Origin: Bacteroidales bacterium
Lineage (GTDB): Bacteria; Bacteroidota; Bacteroidia; Bacteroidales; JACABE01
NCBI GenBank assembly: GCA_023251515.1
Contig: JAHEYQ010000010.1
Coordinates: 48,100 to 93,075, forward strand
Reading direction: 5' to 3'
Length of the DNA stretch: 44,976 nt
The notes under the pieces are model-generated. The model saw only the letters and a list, made by a program, of their open reading frames with translations, was not told the origin of the DNA and did no database searches. Numbering within the stretch: the first letter of the stretch is position 1; each line of letters opens with the position of its first letter. The position numbers were made by a program, and so were the translations under genes. This document shows, piece after piece, positions 22,767 through 31,142 of the stretch.

Positions 22767-23261
22767 ATGGCAATTAAGAAAACTACGATGTCTTTTACTG
22801 AAAATTCTGAATATACAATTATCGGAATTTCATGCCATTTAGCTGATTTTAGGTTCGTTCATTATCTCAATAAAATCAAATATTTTAATTTTATAAGATA
22901 TGGCGAATTTGATTATCAGTTTAAAAATGTTGAAGAAATTTTTTATTTCCCATTATATTATTTTGATGATAAAGAGAACTATATGTCGTATTATTTTATT
23001 TCCAACAGAAGCGAAGATGGCGTTTTGATGAATGAATGGAAAAACTTTGATTATTTATTGATAACAAAAAGCAAACTTTCAGATACTAAACAAAAAACCA
23101 TTTTCATTGATATTAAGAAAATTACAGGGGTTTTGGCAGTTTCGCAATTGCAAACTATCAATAAAAATGAAGTTGGTGTTTTGCTTTCTGAAATAGAACT
23201 TTACGTAATGGAATATTTAAAACAATCAAAAAAAGAACAAAATAAATTACCTTTAAATTAA
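22767..23261 (+). CDS. IPExxxVDY-family-like protein, function unknown
   Basis: The 164-residue soluble protein has no signal peptide. Its N-terminal part (TIIGISCHLADFRFVHYLNK, then FNFIRYGEFDYQFKN) resembles the Bacteroidota family annotated as IPExxxVDY, in which a short beta-rich start and an xGIxSxxxDYxLxxxLN pattern are typical. The middle is aromatic-rich (FYFPLYYFDDKENYMSYYFI, then NRSEDGVLMNEWKNFDYLLI) and the C-terminus is helical and charged. The motif that names the family is not seen literally, so the assignment is tentative. Relatives often lie near pyruvate kinase genes (from memory); here the next gene is a membrane protein 4 bases downstream, so the two form an operon. Confidence 0.55.
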   Translation: MAIKKTTMSFTENSEYTIIGISCHLADFRFVHYLNKIKYFNFIRYGEFDYQFKNVEEIFYFPLYYFDDKENYMSYYFISNRSEDGVLMNEWKNFDYLLITKSKLSDTKQKTIFIDIKKITGVLAVSQLQTINKNEVGVLLSEIELYVMEYLKQSKKEQNKLPLN

Positions 23262-23265
23262 TATT

Positions 23266-24522
23266 ATGGGTAGAAACCGACATTATAAAAAAAAGAAACC
23301 AAAAATCACACTCAGTGTGTTTTTATACAAACTGGATGTAATATTATTTCGTTTTTTGTCAAAATTTTCGTTCAAGAACCGCGAAAAGGAAAAGAAGCGA
23401 CGAAAAGAATCTGTCAATTTGTTTTTGCTTAAACTAGATGCTCATTTATTTCGGTTTTTGGCTTGGTTTAGTTTCGAAAACAGAATTTCGAGAAGCAAAA
23501 AACGGAAAGAATCTTTAAGGTATTTTTCTTTTAAATTTAAAACCCAAATTGAAAAACTTCTTTATTGGAATAGCACAGAAATAAGGGAAATAAGGAGAAA
23601 AAACCGAAAACGGTATTGGAAATTTATTTTGGAAAAAAACAAATTCTTTTTCGAAATGTATGTTTTTCGGGTATATAAATCGTTTTTTGATATTAAAAAC
23701 TGGTTAAGTGAGAGCGAAAATCGCAAAAGTTTCACATATAATGCAGTTACCTCAAGCATTATGTTTATTATGGCTTACCTTTTCACCTATTTTTTATATC
23801 AATTAGCTACTGCTTTTATGGCAAAAGCATACCATATTCCATCTGTTATCTACTTTTTTAAAACAGATTTTCTGGTAAGATCTTATTCAAACTTATGGAC
23901 AAGAAATAATGTAATATTGGTTTCATCAATCGGTCCAATAGTATCTTTGGTTATAGGTTTTATTTTATTTAGAGTTTTCCATTATTTTAGAAAAAGACCC
24001 GGTTTAACTAAATTGTTTTTCCTTTGGTGTACTTTACATGCTTTTAATATGTTTTTCGGCGCCTATATTGCAGGTGTAATCACCAATAAAGGTTTTGGTT
24101 TGGTTATGCTTTGGCTTTTCTTCCAGTTATTGCTTAATATTTCATTTACATTTATTTGTATTATCATGCTGGTTGTAATTGGTTCAATTGCATCAAAACA
24201 TTTTTTGCAAACGGCATATCATTCATCAATGATATCTGAGTCGAATCGAACTTATTTCCTTATTGGTCAAGCTTTTGTTCCATATATCATTGGGAATATC
24301 ATTATCTTTTGTATAAGCTTACCCGATGTAAAACCATATCAGGCTTTTATACTTGCAATTATGGGCTTTATGATTATTCCGATTATTATAAAGCCCAATT
24401 ACGAAAAATTTAAAATTGTAAAAGAAGAAAACCCATTGCAAATGAATAAAAAATTGATAATTGCATTTGTTGTTTTGTTGATATTGTTCAGATTTGGATT
24501 GGGATACGGATTAAAATTTTAA
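23266..24522 (+). CDS. Polytopic membrane protein with basic N-terminal repeats
   Basis: The 418-residue protein has a basic, aromatic N-terminus of about 150 residues. It contains at least two tandem copies of a roughly 48-residue unit: YKLDVILFRFLSKFSFKNRE with a Lys/Arg-rich run, then LKLDAHLFRFLAWFSFENR with a similar run, plus weaker third and fourth copies ending LRYFSFKFKTQIEKLLYW. After residue 160 six or more membrane helices follow (SSIMFIMAYLFTYFLYQLA, VILVSSIGPIVSLVIGFILF, LVMLWLFFQLLLNISFTFIC and others). The segment WCTLHAFNMFFGAYIAGVI is polar within a membrane region. No family is recognised. It lies in an operon between the IPExxxVDY-like gene and the MazG-like gene, 4 bases from each. 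Confidence 0.75.
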   Translation: MGRNRHYKKKKPKITLSVFLYKLDVILFRFLSKFSFKNREKEKKRRKESVNLFLLKLDAHLFRFLAWFSFENRISRSKKRKESLRYFSFKFKTQIEKLLYWNSTEIREIRRKNRKRYWKFILEKNKFFFEMYVFRVYKSFFDIKNWLSESENRKSFTYNAVTSSIMFIMAYLFTYFLYQLATAFMAKAYHIPSVIYFFKTDFLVRSYSNLWTRNNVILVSSIGPIVSLVIGFILFRVFHYFRKRPGLTKLFFLWCTLHAFNMFFGAYIAGVITNKGFGLVMLWLFFQLLLNISFTFICIIMLVVIGSIASKHFLQTAYHSSMISESNRTYFLIGQAFVPYIIGNIIIFCISLPDVKPYQAFILAIMGFMIIPIIIKPNYEKFKIVKEENPLQMNKKLIIAFVVLLILFRFGLGYGLKF

Positions 24523-24526
24523 TGAA

Positions 24527-24865
24527 ATGCAGGAAATAACACTAAAACAAGCACAGCAGCTTATAGATAATTGGATTACAACTACCGGAGTACGTTATTT
24601 TAACGAATTAACCAATATGGCAATTTTAACCGAAGAAGTAGGTGAAGTTGCTCGCATCATAGCCCGCAAATATGGTGAACAATCTTTCAAAAAAGAGGAC
24701 GAAGGTAAAGAACTCGCTGATGAACTGGCAGATGTTCTTTTTGTTTTAATTTGTATAGCTAATCAAACGGGTATAGATTTAACAGAAGCCTTGCATAAGA
24801 ATCTGGAAAAGAAAAGTATCAGAGATGCTGAACGGCATAAAGAAAACGAAAAACTTAAAGCTTAA
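24527..24865 (+). CDS. MazG-like nucleotide pyrophosphohydrolase
   Basis: The 112-residue protein is the length of a single-domain MazG-type enzyme. The metal-binding motif EExxE...ExxD is complete: Glu36, Glu37 and Glu40 in TEEVGEVARI, then Glu66 and Asp69 in LADELADVLFVL. Such enzymes cleave nucleoside triphosphates to monophosphate and pyrophosphate, often cleaning the pool of aberrant nucleotides. The active form is a dimer or tetramer of four-helix bundles with Mg2+. The preferred nucleotide is not predictable here. It follows the membrane protein gene by 4 bases. About 200 gene-free bases follow before panD. Confidence 0.92.
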   Translation: MQEITLKQAQQLIDNWITTTGVRYFNELTNMAILTEEVGEVARIIARKYGEQSFKKEDEGKELADELADVLFVLICIANQTGIDLTEALHKNLEKKSIRDAERHKENEKLKA

Positions 24866-25028
24866 ATATCAAGACATAAACTATTGTTCTAAAGTATAAA
24901 TATCAGATTTAAAGTAAATTTTTAATCAGATTTACACTTTCATTCAAACAATGCTTAATATATTTTTTATGTTATTTTTATGAAAAACAAAGATTTAAGA
25001 ATTAAACTTATAAAACAACAAAGATATT

Positions 25029-25062
25029 TTTGTGTTTATAATATCAAAAATCATTAATTTTG
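25029..25062 (+). promoter_or_regulatory. panD promoter
   Basis: TTTG at 25029-25032, a 22-base spacer and TAATTTTG at 25055-25062 match the Bacteroidota consensus. The -7 box ends only 7 bases before the ATG at 25070, so the transcript would have almost no leader. Confidence 0.6.
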
Positions 25063-25069
25063 CAGCATC

Positions 25070-25414
25070 ATGCAAATAGAAGTACTAAAATCAAAAATTC
25101 ATAGAGCTATAATTACAGTAGCCGATATCAATTATATTGGGAGTATTACCATAGATGAAGCTATGATGGATGCCGTAAATTTAATTGAGAATGAAAGAGT
25201 TCATATTTATAATATAAATAATGGCGAACGCTTTGATACTTATGTAATAAAAGGAGAAAGAGGTTCTGGTGTAATTGGTATAAATGGTGCCGCCGCACGT
25301 AAAGTTGCTGTTGGCGATTTGGTTATCATTGTTTCTTATGCTACAATGGATTTTGAGGAAGCAAAACAGTTTTCGCCAAATATCATTTTTCCACAAAACA
25401 ATAAACTTGCTTAA
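25070..25414 (+). CDS. panD: Aspartate 1-decarboxylase
   Basis: The 114-residue protein is typical in length. The self-cleavage site Gly24-Ser25 lies in [10 protein letters not shown]; the new Ser25 becomes the pyruvoyl group that decarboxylates L-aspartate to beta-alanine for pantothenate and coenzyme A. Conserved substrate-binding stretches are present ([10 protein letters not shown] with Lys9, [18 protein letters not shown] and [20 protein letters not shown] with the conserved Asn). It acts as a cytoplasmic tetramer. The gene stands alone with its own promoter; panC is not in the window. The start codon lies very close to the promoter, suggesting a leaderless or nearly leaderless mRNA. Confidence 0.97.
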   Translation: MQIEVLKSKIHRAIITVADINYIGSITIDEAMMDAVNLIENERVHIYNINNGERFDTYVIKGERGSGVIGINGAAARKVAVGDLVIIVSYATMDFEEAKQFSPNIIFPQNNKLA

Positions 25415-25549
25415 CAAGTCATGTTGTTATAAGCCTATTTTACAGCATATTACACAAATATAAATGAATGAAACCAACCATAGAAAGATCTGTTTTAATG
25501 GTGTTTCTCATCCAAACTTTTCGCAAATAAATAATAAAAAAAATTACGA

Positions 25550-26566
25550 ATGAAAAAAAAGATATTATTAATTCTGAAATTTGTTTTTTTTCTGAGTTTA
25601 GGTTTTTTTTTCATTTGGTGGTTTCAACGTAAATTATCTGTTACTGAAAAACTTGAAATTTCTCAATCATTCCAGTCGGCTAACTATTTATGGGTTGTAT
25701 TAGCAATTATTCCTGGTATTTTTAGTCATTTAAGCAGAGCCGTTAGATGGCGAATGCTGCTTAAACCTATGGGATATAAACCCAAAGTAAGCACTACTTT
25801 TGCAGCTGTTATGATCGGATATTTTGCAAATCTGGCTTTCCCCCGTTTGGGCGAAGTAATGCGTTGCGGCATTTTGCATAAATACGAAAAAATTCCTGTC
25901 AGCAAATCATTTGGTACTGTAATTACCGAACGAACTATAGATATGATTATCTTTTTTCTGCTCTTTCTGTTTACTTTTATTCTGGAATTCAATAATCTGA
26001 AAGATTATTTATATGATAACTTACTTTTGAAATTTTCAGACAAATTTACAAATATAAATTTTACAGGATTTTTATCGTTTACTCTGCTTTCTATTTTATT
26101 AATATTGGCAGTATTATTTCTTATTTTTAAGCCAAAAATAATAAAATCAAATATTTACATAAAGACAATGGTGTTTGTGTTGGGTTTTGTTGAAGGTATA
26201 AAATCCTTATCAAAAATTGACAAACCTTATTGGTTTGTATTTCATTCATTGTTTATCTGGCTCAATTATTTTTTGATGACCTGGCTGATTTTCTTTTGTT
26301 TCGATCAAACTGCTACTCTAGGTTTAAATGTAGCTTTATCGGCATTGGTGCTTGGTTCTGTAGGAATTATGCTTGTGCCTGGCGGAATTGGGATTTATCC
26401 TGTAATAATATCTCAAACATTATTGATATTTTCAATTGCAAAAACCACAGGCTATGCCTTGGGCTGGATAGCATGGTCGTCTCAAACTGCACTAATTATT
26501 ATATCAGGATTAATATCATTGGCAGTTTTACCTTTAATCAAAAAGCAAAATCATGACTCAATTTGA
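25550..26566 (+). CDS. YbhN/UPF0104-type membrane protein (flippase-like domain)
   Basis: The 338-residue integral membrane protein has about eight helices. Signatures of the lysylphosphatidylglycerol-synthase transmembrane/UPF0104 family are visible: HLSRAVRWRMLLKPMGYKPK, AVMIGYFANLAFPRLGEVMR, the short TERTIDMIIF and the late GIMLVPGGIGIYPVIISQTL. The family is often annotated as a flippase-like or glycosyltransferase-2-associated domain; no synthase (DUF2156) domain is attached, so it does not make lysyl-lipid itself. Its gene overlaps the start of rfaE2 by 14 bases, so the two are translationally coupled; a joint role in envelope glycolipid handling is inference. Confidence 0.87.
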   Translation: MKKKILLILKFVFFLSLGFFFIWWFQRKLSVTEKLEISQSFQSANYLWVVLAIIPGIFSHLSRAVRWRMLLKPMGYKPKVSTTFAAVMIGYFANLAFPRLGEVMRCGILHKYEKIPVSKSFGTVITERTIDMIIFFLLFLFTFILEFNNLKDYLYDNLLLKFSDKFTNINFTGFLSFTLLSILLILAVLFLIFKPKIIKSNIYIKTMVFVLGFVEGIKSLSKIDKPYWFVFHSLFIWLNYFLMTWLIFFCFDQTATLGLNVALSALVLGSVGIMLVPGGIGIYPVIISQTLLIFSIAKTTGYALGWIAWSSQTALIIISGLISLAVLPLIKKQNHDSI

Positions 26567-27053
26567 AATAGTAAAAAGCAAAATACTTCAGGGTGAAGAA
26601 TTTGCACGAAAATTGGCTTATTGGCGTTTCAAAGGATATAAAATCGTTTTTACAAATGGCTGTTTTGATATTTTACATGCAGGTCATGTTGAATATCTTT
26701 CAAAAGCAGCTTCCGAAGGTGATATTCTGATAATTGGTTTAAATTCTGATGATTCTGTCAGACGATTAAAGGGAGCTAGTCGCCCAATTAACAATCAGGA
26801 TGCCCGTGCTTTACTGATAGCTTCACTGGGTTTTGTGAGTGCTGTTGTAATTTTTGGAGAAGATACTCCTTATGAATTAATTAAAACTGTTCAGCCTGAT
26901 ATTCTGATAAAGGGAAGCGATTACAAACCCAAAGAAATTGTTGGTTATGATATACTTACAGCCAAAGGCGGTTTGGTAAAAACTGTCGATTTGGTCGAAG
27001 GTTTTTCAACCACTTCCATCGAACAGAAAATATTAGAAAAAAAATCTTTATAA
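26553..27053 (+). CDS. rfaE2: D-glycero-beta-D-manno-heptose 1-phosphate adenylyltransferase
   Basis: The 166-residue protein corresponds to the C-terminal (nucleotidyltransferase) half of HldE, encoded alone as usual in Bacteroidota. The cytidylyltransferase-like motif is complete: FTNGCFDILHAGHVEYLSKA, with HAGH the HxGH signature. Then come LIIGLNSDDSVRRLKGASRP with the Arg-Pro that binds phosphates, the ILIKGSDYKPKEIVGYD block and the late STTSIEQKI (ISSTxI-like) signature. It transfers AMP from ATP to heptose-1-phosphate, a step toward ADP-heptose for lipopolysaccharide core. The kinase partner (rfaE1) is not in the window. Its start lies inside the previous gene. Confidence 0.93.
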   Translation: MTQFEIVKSKILQGEEFARKLAYWRFKGYKIVFTNGCFDILHAGHVEYLSKAASEGDILIIGLNSDDSVRRLKGASRPINNQDARALLIASLGFVSAVVIFGEDTPYELIKTVQPDILIKGSDYKPKEIVGYDILTAKGGLVKTVDLVEGFSTTSIEQKILEKKSL

Positions 27054-27067
27054 AGATATTTTTTTTA

Positions 27068-27097
27068 TTGCTATTTATTATTTTATTTATATTTTTG
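27068..27097 (+). promoter_or_regulatory. Promoter of the secreted-protein gene
   Basis: ATTG at 27067-27070, a 19-base spacer and TATTTTTG at 27090-27097 (full TAnnTTTG match) lie 58 bases before the ATG at 27156. Confidence 0.45.
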
Positions 27098-27155
27098 AAC
27101 AAAAATTCACATAAGTGGATTTTAAAAAATATTTATTAAAATAAAACAAAGTCAA

Positions 27156-28757
27156 ATGAAAAAAATTATTATTGTAGTATTGATTTCAATTGTATTTATT
27201 ACGAATGCATTTTCACAAAAAAAATCAAAAAATGTAGATATTGTTTATGGTGAAGAAATTAAAGAAGCCAGAAGCAGTAATCTTGAAGAAATTATTGGGC
27301 ATGATGAAACAGGGATTTATGTTCTAAAAACAGAAGGTGGTGCATTTTCATCAGAATCGAGTTTTATTGAACATTTTGATAATAATATGAACCAAACCAA
27401 ATCAGAAGAAGTAATTATTGAAGATGGGAAAGGAGATGAAAGGGATTTTGAATTTTTTGCTTTCATGAATAATACAATTTATCTGTTTTCATCAATTGAA
27501 GATAAAAAGAGCGATATTATTCAATTATATGCTCAAACAATAAACAAAAAAACGTTAAAACCAAATAAAGATTCACGTAAAATAGCAAGAATTGATTATA
27601 GTAATAAGAAATCAGATAATGATTTCGGTAATTTTGATTATGAAATTTCGCCAGATCAAACTAAAATATTGATTCATTATTTGTTACCAACTAAGAAAAA
27701 AGAAAAAGAAAAAATTGCTCTAATTGTAATGGATAAAGATCTTAACTTAGTTTGGGAAAAAAAGTGTACCTTAAATTATTCAGAAGAATTATTTGATGGA
27801 GAAATATATAGGCTTGATAATAACAGCAATGCATATATTTTAGGAGTCGTGTATAAAGAAAAAGCTGTTTCAAAACGTCGTGGAAAACCAAATTACAAAT
27901 TTCAATTAATATCATACAAATCAAAAGGGGAAGTTGTTAATGAATACCCAATTGAATTAAAAGACAAGTTTATTACTGATATGCAAATTGCCATAAACAA
28001 AAATAGTGATATAGTTTGTGCAGGTTTTTATTCAAATTTAGGAACTTTTAGTGTTGATGGAAGTTATTATATGTATATAAATGGCGAAAATGGTGATATA
28101 ACCAATAAGAAATTCAAGGAATTTGATATTGATTTTATTACACAAAATATGACCGAAAGAGAAGCTGATAGGACAAAGAAAAAAGAGAAAAAAGGAAAAG
28201 AAATTGAACTTTATGATTATGATCTCGATGATTTAGTCCTTCGCGAAGATGGTGGAGTTATACTAGTTGGTGAACAATATTTTGTAGAAGTTCACACAAC
28301 AACTTATACCAACTCAAATGGCTCTATGTCATCTTCTACCAGCTACCATTATAATTACAACGATATAATTGTAATTAACATTGATTCTGAAGGCCAGATT
28401 GATTGGGCTAAAAAAATACCTAAATGTCAGGAATCAATAGATGATGGAGGCACATATTCTTCATATACAATGGGATATCTCGAAGATAAATTATTCTTTA
28501 TATTCAATGATAATCCTAAAAACTTATTAAATAAAGGTAACGGAAAATTATCTAATTATAGTCCAAACAGAGAATCTGTGGTTGTTTTGGTTGCATTAGA
28601 TAATGAAGGAAATCAAAGCAAAGAAGCTTTATACAAAATGAAAAGATCTGACATTTTAATTCGTCCAAAATTGAGTGAGCAAATTTCAGACTCTGAAATG
28701 ATTTTATATGGTAAAAAAGGAAAGATGCAGCAGTTTACAAAACTGTTATATAAATAA
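27156..28757 (+). CDS. Large exported protein of unknown function, paralogue of the 39.98-kb gene
   Basis: The 533-residue protein has a signal peptide (MKKIIIVVLISIVFITNAFS, cut before QKK). The body is built of repeated strands with a recurrent end pattern G/D-x-[IL]-x-W: VMDKDLNLVWEKK, then IDSEGQIDWAKKIPK. Other repeats resemble propeller blades (NSNAYILGVVYKEK; NSDIVCAGFYSNLG; DGGVILVGEQYF). A beta-propeller is therefore plausible. A Lys/Glu-rich insert lies near residue 345 and a Ser/Thr/Tyr-rich loop near 390. No named domain is recognised. The protein at 39980-41524 has the same length, signal and order of motifs, so the two are probably paralogues. It ends at a good terminator. Confidence 0.72.
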   Translation: MKKIIIVVLISIVFITNAFSQKKSKNVDIVYGEEIKEARSSNLEEIIGHDETGIYVLKTEGGAFSSESSFIEHFDNNMNQTKSEEVIIEDGKGDERDFEFFAFMNNTIYLFSSIEDKKSDIIQLYAQTINKKTLKPNKDSRKIARIDYSNKKSDNDFGNFDYEISPDQTKILIHYLLPTKKKEKEKIALIVMDKDLNLVWEKKCTLNYSEELFDGEIYRLDNNSNAYILGVVYKEKAVSKRRGKPNYKFQLISYKSKGEVVNEYPIELKDKFITDMQIAINKNSDIVCAGFYSNLGTFSVDGSYYMYINGENGDITNKKFKEFDIDFITQNMTEREADRTKKKEKKGKEIELYDYDLDDLVLREDGGVILVGEQYFVEVHTTTYTNSNGSMSSSTSYHYNYNDIIVINIDSEGQIDWAKKIPKCQESIDDGGTYSSYTMGYLEDKLFFIFNDNPKNLLNKGNGKLSNYSPNRESVVVLVALDNEGNQSKEALYKMKRSDILIRPKLSEQISDSEMILYGKKGKMQQFTKLLYK

Positions 28758-28780
28758 TTAATATAATTTAAAAAGAAGAG

Positions 28781-28807
28781 GCCTGTATTCATTTTTGTTT
28801 TACAGGC
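28781..28807 (+). terminator. Intrinsic terminator before radA
   Basis: GCCTGTA (28781-28787) and TACAGGC (28801-28807) form a 7-base stem with a T-rich loop, followed by a run of T's. It separates the secreted-protein gene from radA. Confidence 0.82.
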
Positions 28808-28853
28808 TTTTTTTATTGGAAAATGTTTAATTTTGAAAAAATATTTTTTAAAT

Positions 28854-30218
28854 ATGTCTAAAACAAAAACTGTATTTTTTTGCCGAAATTGTGGTGCACA
28901 ATCACTTAAATGGATTGGAAAATGCCCTTCATGTGGTGAATGGAATACTTATGACGAAGAAATTGTAGAACGCGATAAAGACCAGAAATGGAATCGACAA
29001 GCAGAAAAAAGACAAAGCAAACCAAAACTAATCAGTGAAATCGACTATAATCAGGATTTACGGATTGATACTCAGAATAATGAATTAAACAGAGTATTGG
29101 GAGGAGGTTTGGTTCCCGGATCATTAATTTTAGTTGGTGGTGAACCCGGTATTGGGAAATCTACACTAATGCTTCAGGTGGCTTTAGATATAAAAAACCG
29201 CAAAGTATTGTATGTGAGCGGTGAAGAAAGTGAGCAACAAATAAAAATGCGTGCCGAAAGAATTTCTGCCAAAAGCAATCAGTGCTATATTCTTACAGAA
29301 ACTTCTACCCAGAATATTTTCCAGCAAATAGCTGAAATTACACCAGATTTATTAATTATTGATTCCATTCAGACCTTGCAGACTAATCTGATTGATTCAT
29401 CGGCTGGTAGTATATCTCAAATAAAAGAATGTGCCGCCGAACTTCAGAAATTTGCAAAACAAAGTGGAACTCCGGTTTTTTTAATCGGTCATATTACCAA
29501 AGATGGAAATCTGGCGGGTCCAAAACTGCTTGAACACATGGTTGATACTGTTTTACAGTTTGAAGGTGACCGAAACTATGGTTACCGTATTTTACGTTCG
29601 GTAAAAAATCGTTTTGGCTCAACCTCAGAGTTAGGAATTTATGAAATGCAAGGTACTGGTTTAAGAGAAGTTTCCAATCCATCAGAAATTTTACTATCAC
29701 AAAGAGACGAAAATCTGAGCGGTACAGCTATTTCTGCAACAATTGAAGGATTAAGGCCGATGTTGATAGAAACTCAGGCTTTGGTAAGTTCAGCTGCCTA
29801 CGGTACGCCACAGCGCTCTGCAACAGGTTTTGAGACCAAAAGGTTGGGTATGTTGTTGGCTGTTTTAGAAAAACGCCATGGTTTTCGGTTGGGCGTTAAA
29901 GATGTTTTTTTGAATATTGCCGGAGGTATTAGGGTAGATGACCCTGCAATTGATCTGGCAGTAGTATGTGCTATCCTTTCTTCAAACGAAGATATTGCAA
30001 TTGATCCGAAAGATTGTTTTGCTGCTGAGGTTGGTTTGTCGGGCGAAATAAGACCTGTTAACCGTATTGAACAACGTATTGCTGAAGCAGATAAACTTGG
30101 ATTTGGACGAATATTTATTTCTAAATACAATACCAAAGGACTTGAGAAAATGAAATTCAATATCGAAATAATATCGGTATCAAATGTAGAACAGGTATTT
30201 ACAAAATTATTTGGCTAA
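28854..30218 (+). CDS. radA: DNA repair protein RadA (Sms)
   Basis: The ATG at 28854 gives 454 residues; an in-frame TTG at 28833 is a less likely start. All family parts are present. The zinc finger has Cys10, Cys13, Cys24 and Cys27 (CRNCGAQSLKWIGKCPSCGE). A RecA-like ATPase follows, with Walker A GGEPGIGKST and Walker B LLIIDSIQT. The RadA-specific motif is KNRFG in RSVKNRFGSTSELGIYEM. The C-terminal Lon-protease-like domain (residues about 290-450, ISATIEGLRPMLIETQAL) lacks protease activity in studied members. RadA drives branch migration during recombinational repair in the cytoplasm. The gene stands alone between two gene-free gaps. Confidence 0.97.
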   Translation: MSKTKTVFFCRNCGAQSLKWIGKCPSCGEWNTYDEEIVERDKDQKWNRQAEKRQSKPKLISEIDYNQDLRIDTQNNELNRVLGGGLVPGSLILVGGEPGIGKSTLMLQVALDIKNRKVLYVSGEESEQQIKMRAERISAKSNQCYILTETSTQNIFQQIAEITPDLLIIDSIQTLQTNLIDSSAGSISQIKECAAELQKFAKQSGTPVFLIGHITKDGNLAGPKLLEHMVDTVLQFEGDRNYGYRILRSVKNRFGSTSELGIYEMQGTGLREVSNPSEILLSQRDENLSGTAISATIEGLRPMLIETQALVSSAAYGTPQRSATGFETKRLGMLLAVLEKRHGFRLGVKDVFLNIAGGIRVDDPAIDLAVVCAILSSNEDIAIDPKDCFAAEVGLSGEIRPVNRIEQRIAEADKLGFGRIFISKYNTKGLEKMKFNIEIISVSNVEQVFTKLFG

Positions 30219-30314
30219 ATTACCTGATAATAATTTAATTAAAAAATATTTTATTGTATAACGTCAACAATATCAAACCTTTATTCTTTTTTAACAAAAA
30301 ACGATTAACAATTC

Positions 30315-30345
30315 TTTGTTGATAACAATATAATTTGTAATTTTG
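30315..30345 (+). promoter_or_regulatory. Promoter of the DUF177-rpmF-plsX-fabH operon
   Basis: TTTG at 30315-30318, a 19-base spacer and TAATTTTG at 30338-30345 are a full match to the Bacteroidota consensus, 25 bases before the TTG start at 30371. This is one of the best promoters in the window. Confidence 0.72.
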
Positions 30346-30370
30346 CCCCCTTGAAAAAAAACTATCAGAT

Positions 30371-30889
30371 TTGGACATATTAAAGCATTACATATTGCAC
30401 TTCAGTGGTTTAGGTTTAGGGCTGCATAATTATCAATACAAAATCAGTAGTGATTTTTTTGCATCTTTTGGTAATACAGAAATTGAGCAAGGCACAATAG
30501 ATGTAGAACTTAGCCTGGACAAACAGGAAAGAATGATGGTACTTGACTTTGAATTAAAAGGCAGCATCAATGTAATGTGCGACAGATGTCTCGATAATTT
30601 CGACTTTCCAATAGACGGAAACGAAAGACTGATAGTAAAATTTGGGGAAGCATTTGAAGAGGAAAATGAAGATGTGGTTGTTCTTCCCGAACACGAACAT
30701 CAGATTGATTTATCTTCTTATCTCTATGAATTTATTATTCTGTTGTTACCTATAAGAATGGTGCATCCGGAAGACGAAAACGGAAATAGTGATTGCAATC
30801 CTGAAATAATACAGAAAATAAAAAACCTTTCAGAACCAGAACCCGACCCACGTTGGGGTAGTTTGAAAGATTTAATATCAGACAATTAA
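30371..30889 (+). CDS. YceD/DUF177 family protein
   Basis: The 172-residue soluble protein has the DUF177 signature NVMCDRCLDNFDFPIDG (CxxC), followed by an acidic stretch, and ends DPRWGSLKDLISDN, the common DPRWxxLKxL ending. The family is encoded directly before ribosomal protein bL32 across bacteria. Its members are linked to 23S rRNA accumulation or ribosome assembly in plants and bacteria (established for homologues). The start is TTG; no ATG lies between the promoter and the conserved sequence. It leads the operon with rpmF 28 bases downstream, then plsX and fabH, tying ribosome and fatty-acid synthesis together. Confidence 0.92.
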   Translation: MDILKHYILHFSGLGLGLHNYQYKISSDFFASFGNTEIEQGTIDVELSLDKQERMMVLDFELKGSINVMCDRCLDNFDFPIDGNERLIVKFGEAFEEENEDVVVLPEHEHQIDLSSYLYEFIILLLPIRMVHPEDENGNSDCNPEIIQKIKNLSEPEPDPRWGSLKDLISDN

Positions 30890-30917
30890 GTAATAACATT
30901 TAAAAAAATAATGCTAT

Positions 30918-31103
30918 ATGCCACATCCTAAACATAGATTTTCAAAACAGAGAACAGCAACAAGAAGAACTCATGACAAAGCTGTAGCTCCAACAACAGC
31001 AGTTTGCTCAAATTGCGGACAACCAGTATTATATCACAGAGTATGTCCTGAGTGCGGATACTATAAAGGTAAACTTGCTATTGAAAAACAAGCAAACGCA
31101 TAA
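30918..31103 (+). CDS. rpmF: Large ribosomal subunit protein bL32
   Basis: The 61-residue protein has the typical start MPHPKHRFSKQRTATRRTHD. A zinc ribbon follows with Cys30, Cys33, Cys43 and Cys46 (CSNCGQPVLYHRVCPECGYY), and the protein ends GKLAIEKQANA. It binds 23S rRNA in the large subunit. All four cysteines are kept, so this is the zinc-dependent form. It lies second in the operon with DUF177, plsX and fabH, a gene order conserved in many phyla. Confidence 0.98.
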   Translation: MPHPKHRFSKQRTATRRTHDKAVAPTTAVCSNCGQPVLYHRVCPECGYYKGKLAIEKQANA

Positions 31104-31142
31104 TATTTTTACTAACTGTTTCTTTAACTAAAAAAAAAGTTA

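Noticed and set aside
24893..24942. Terminator after the MazG-like gene
   Set aside because: The aaagtataaat / atttacacttt inverted repeat has mismatches and gaps, very low G/C and no T-run.
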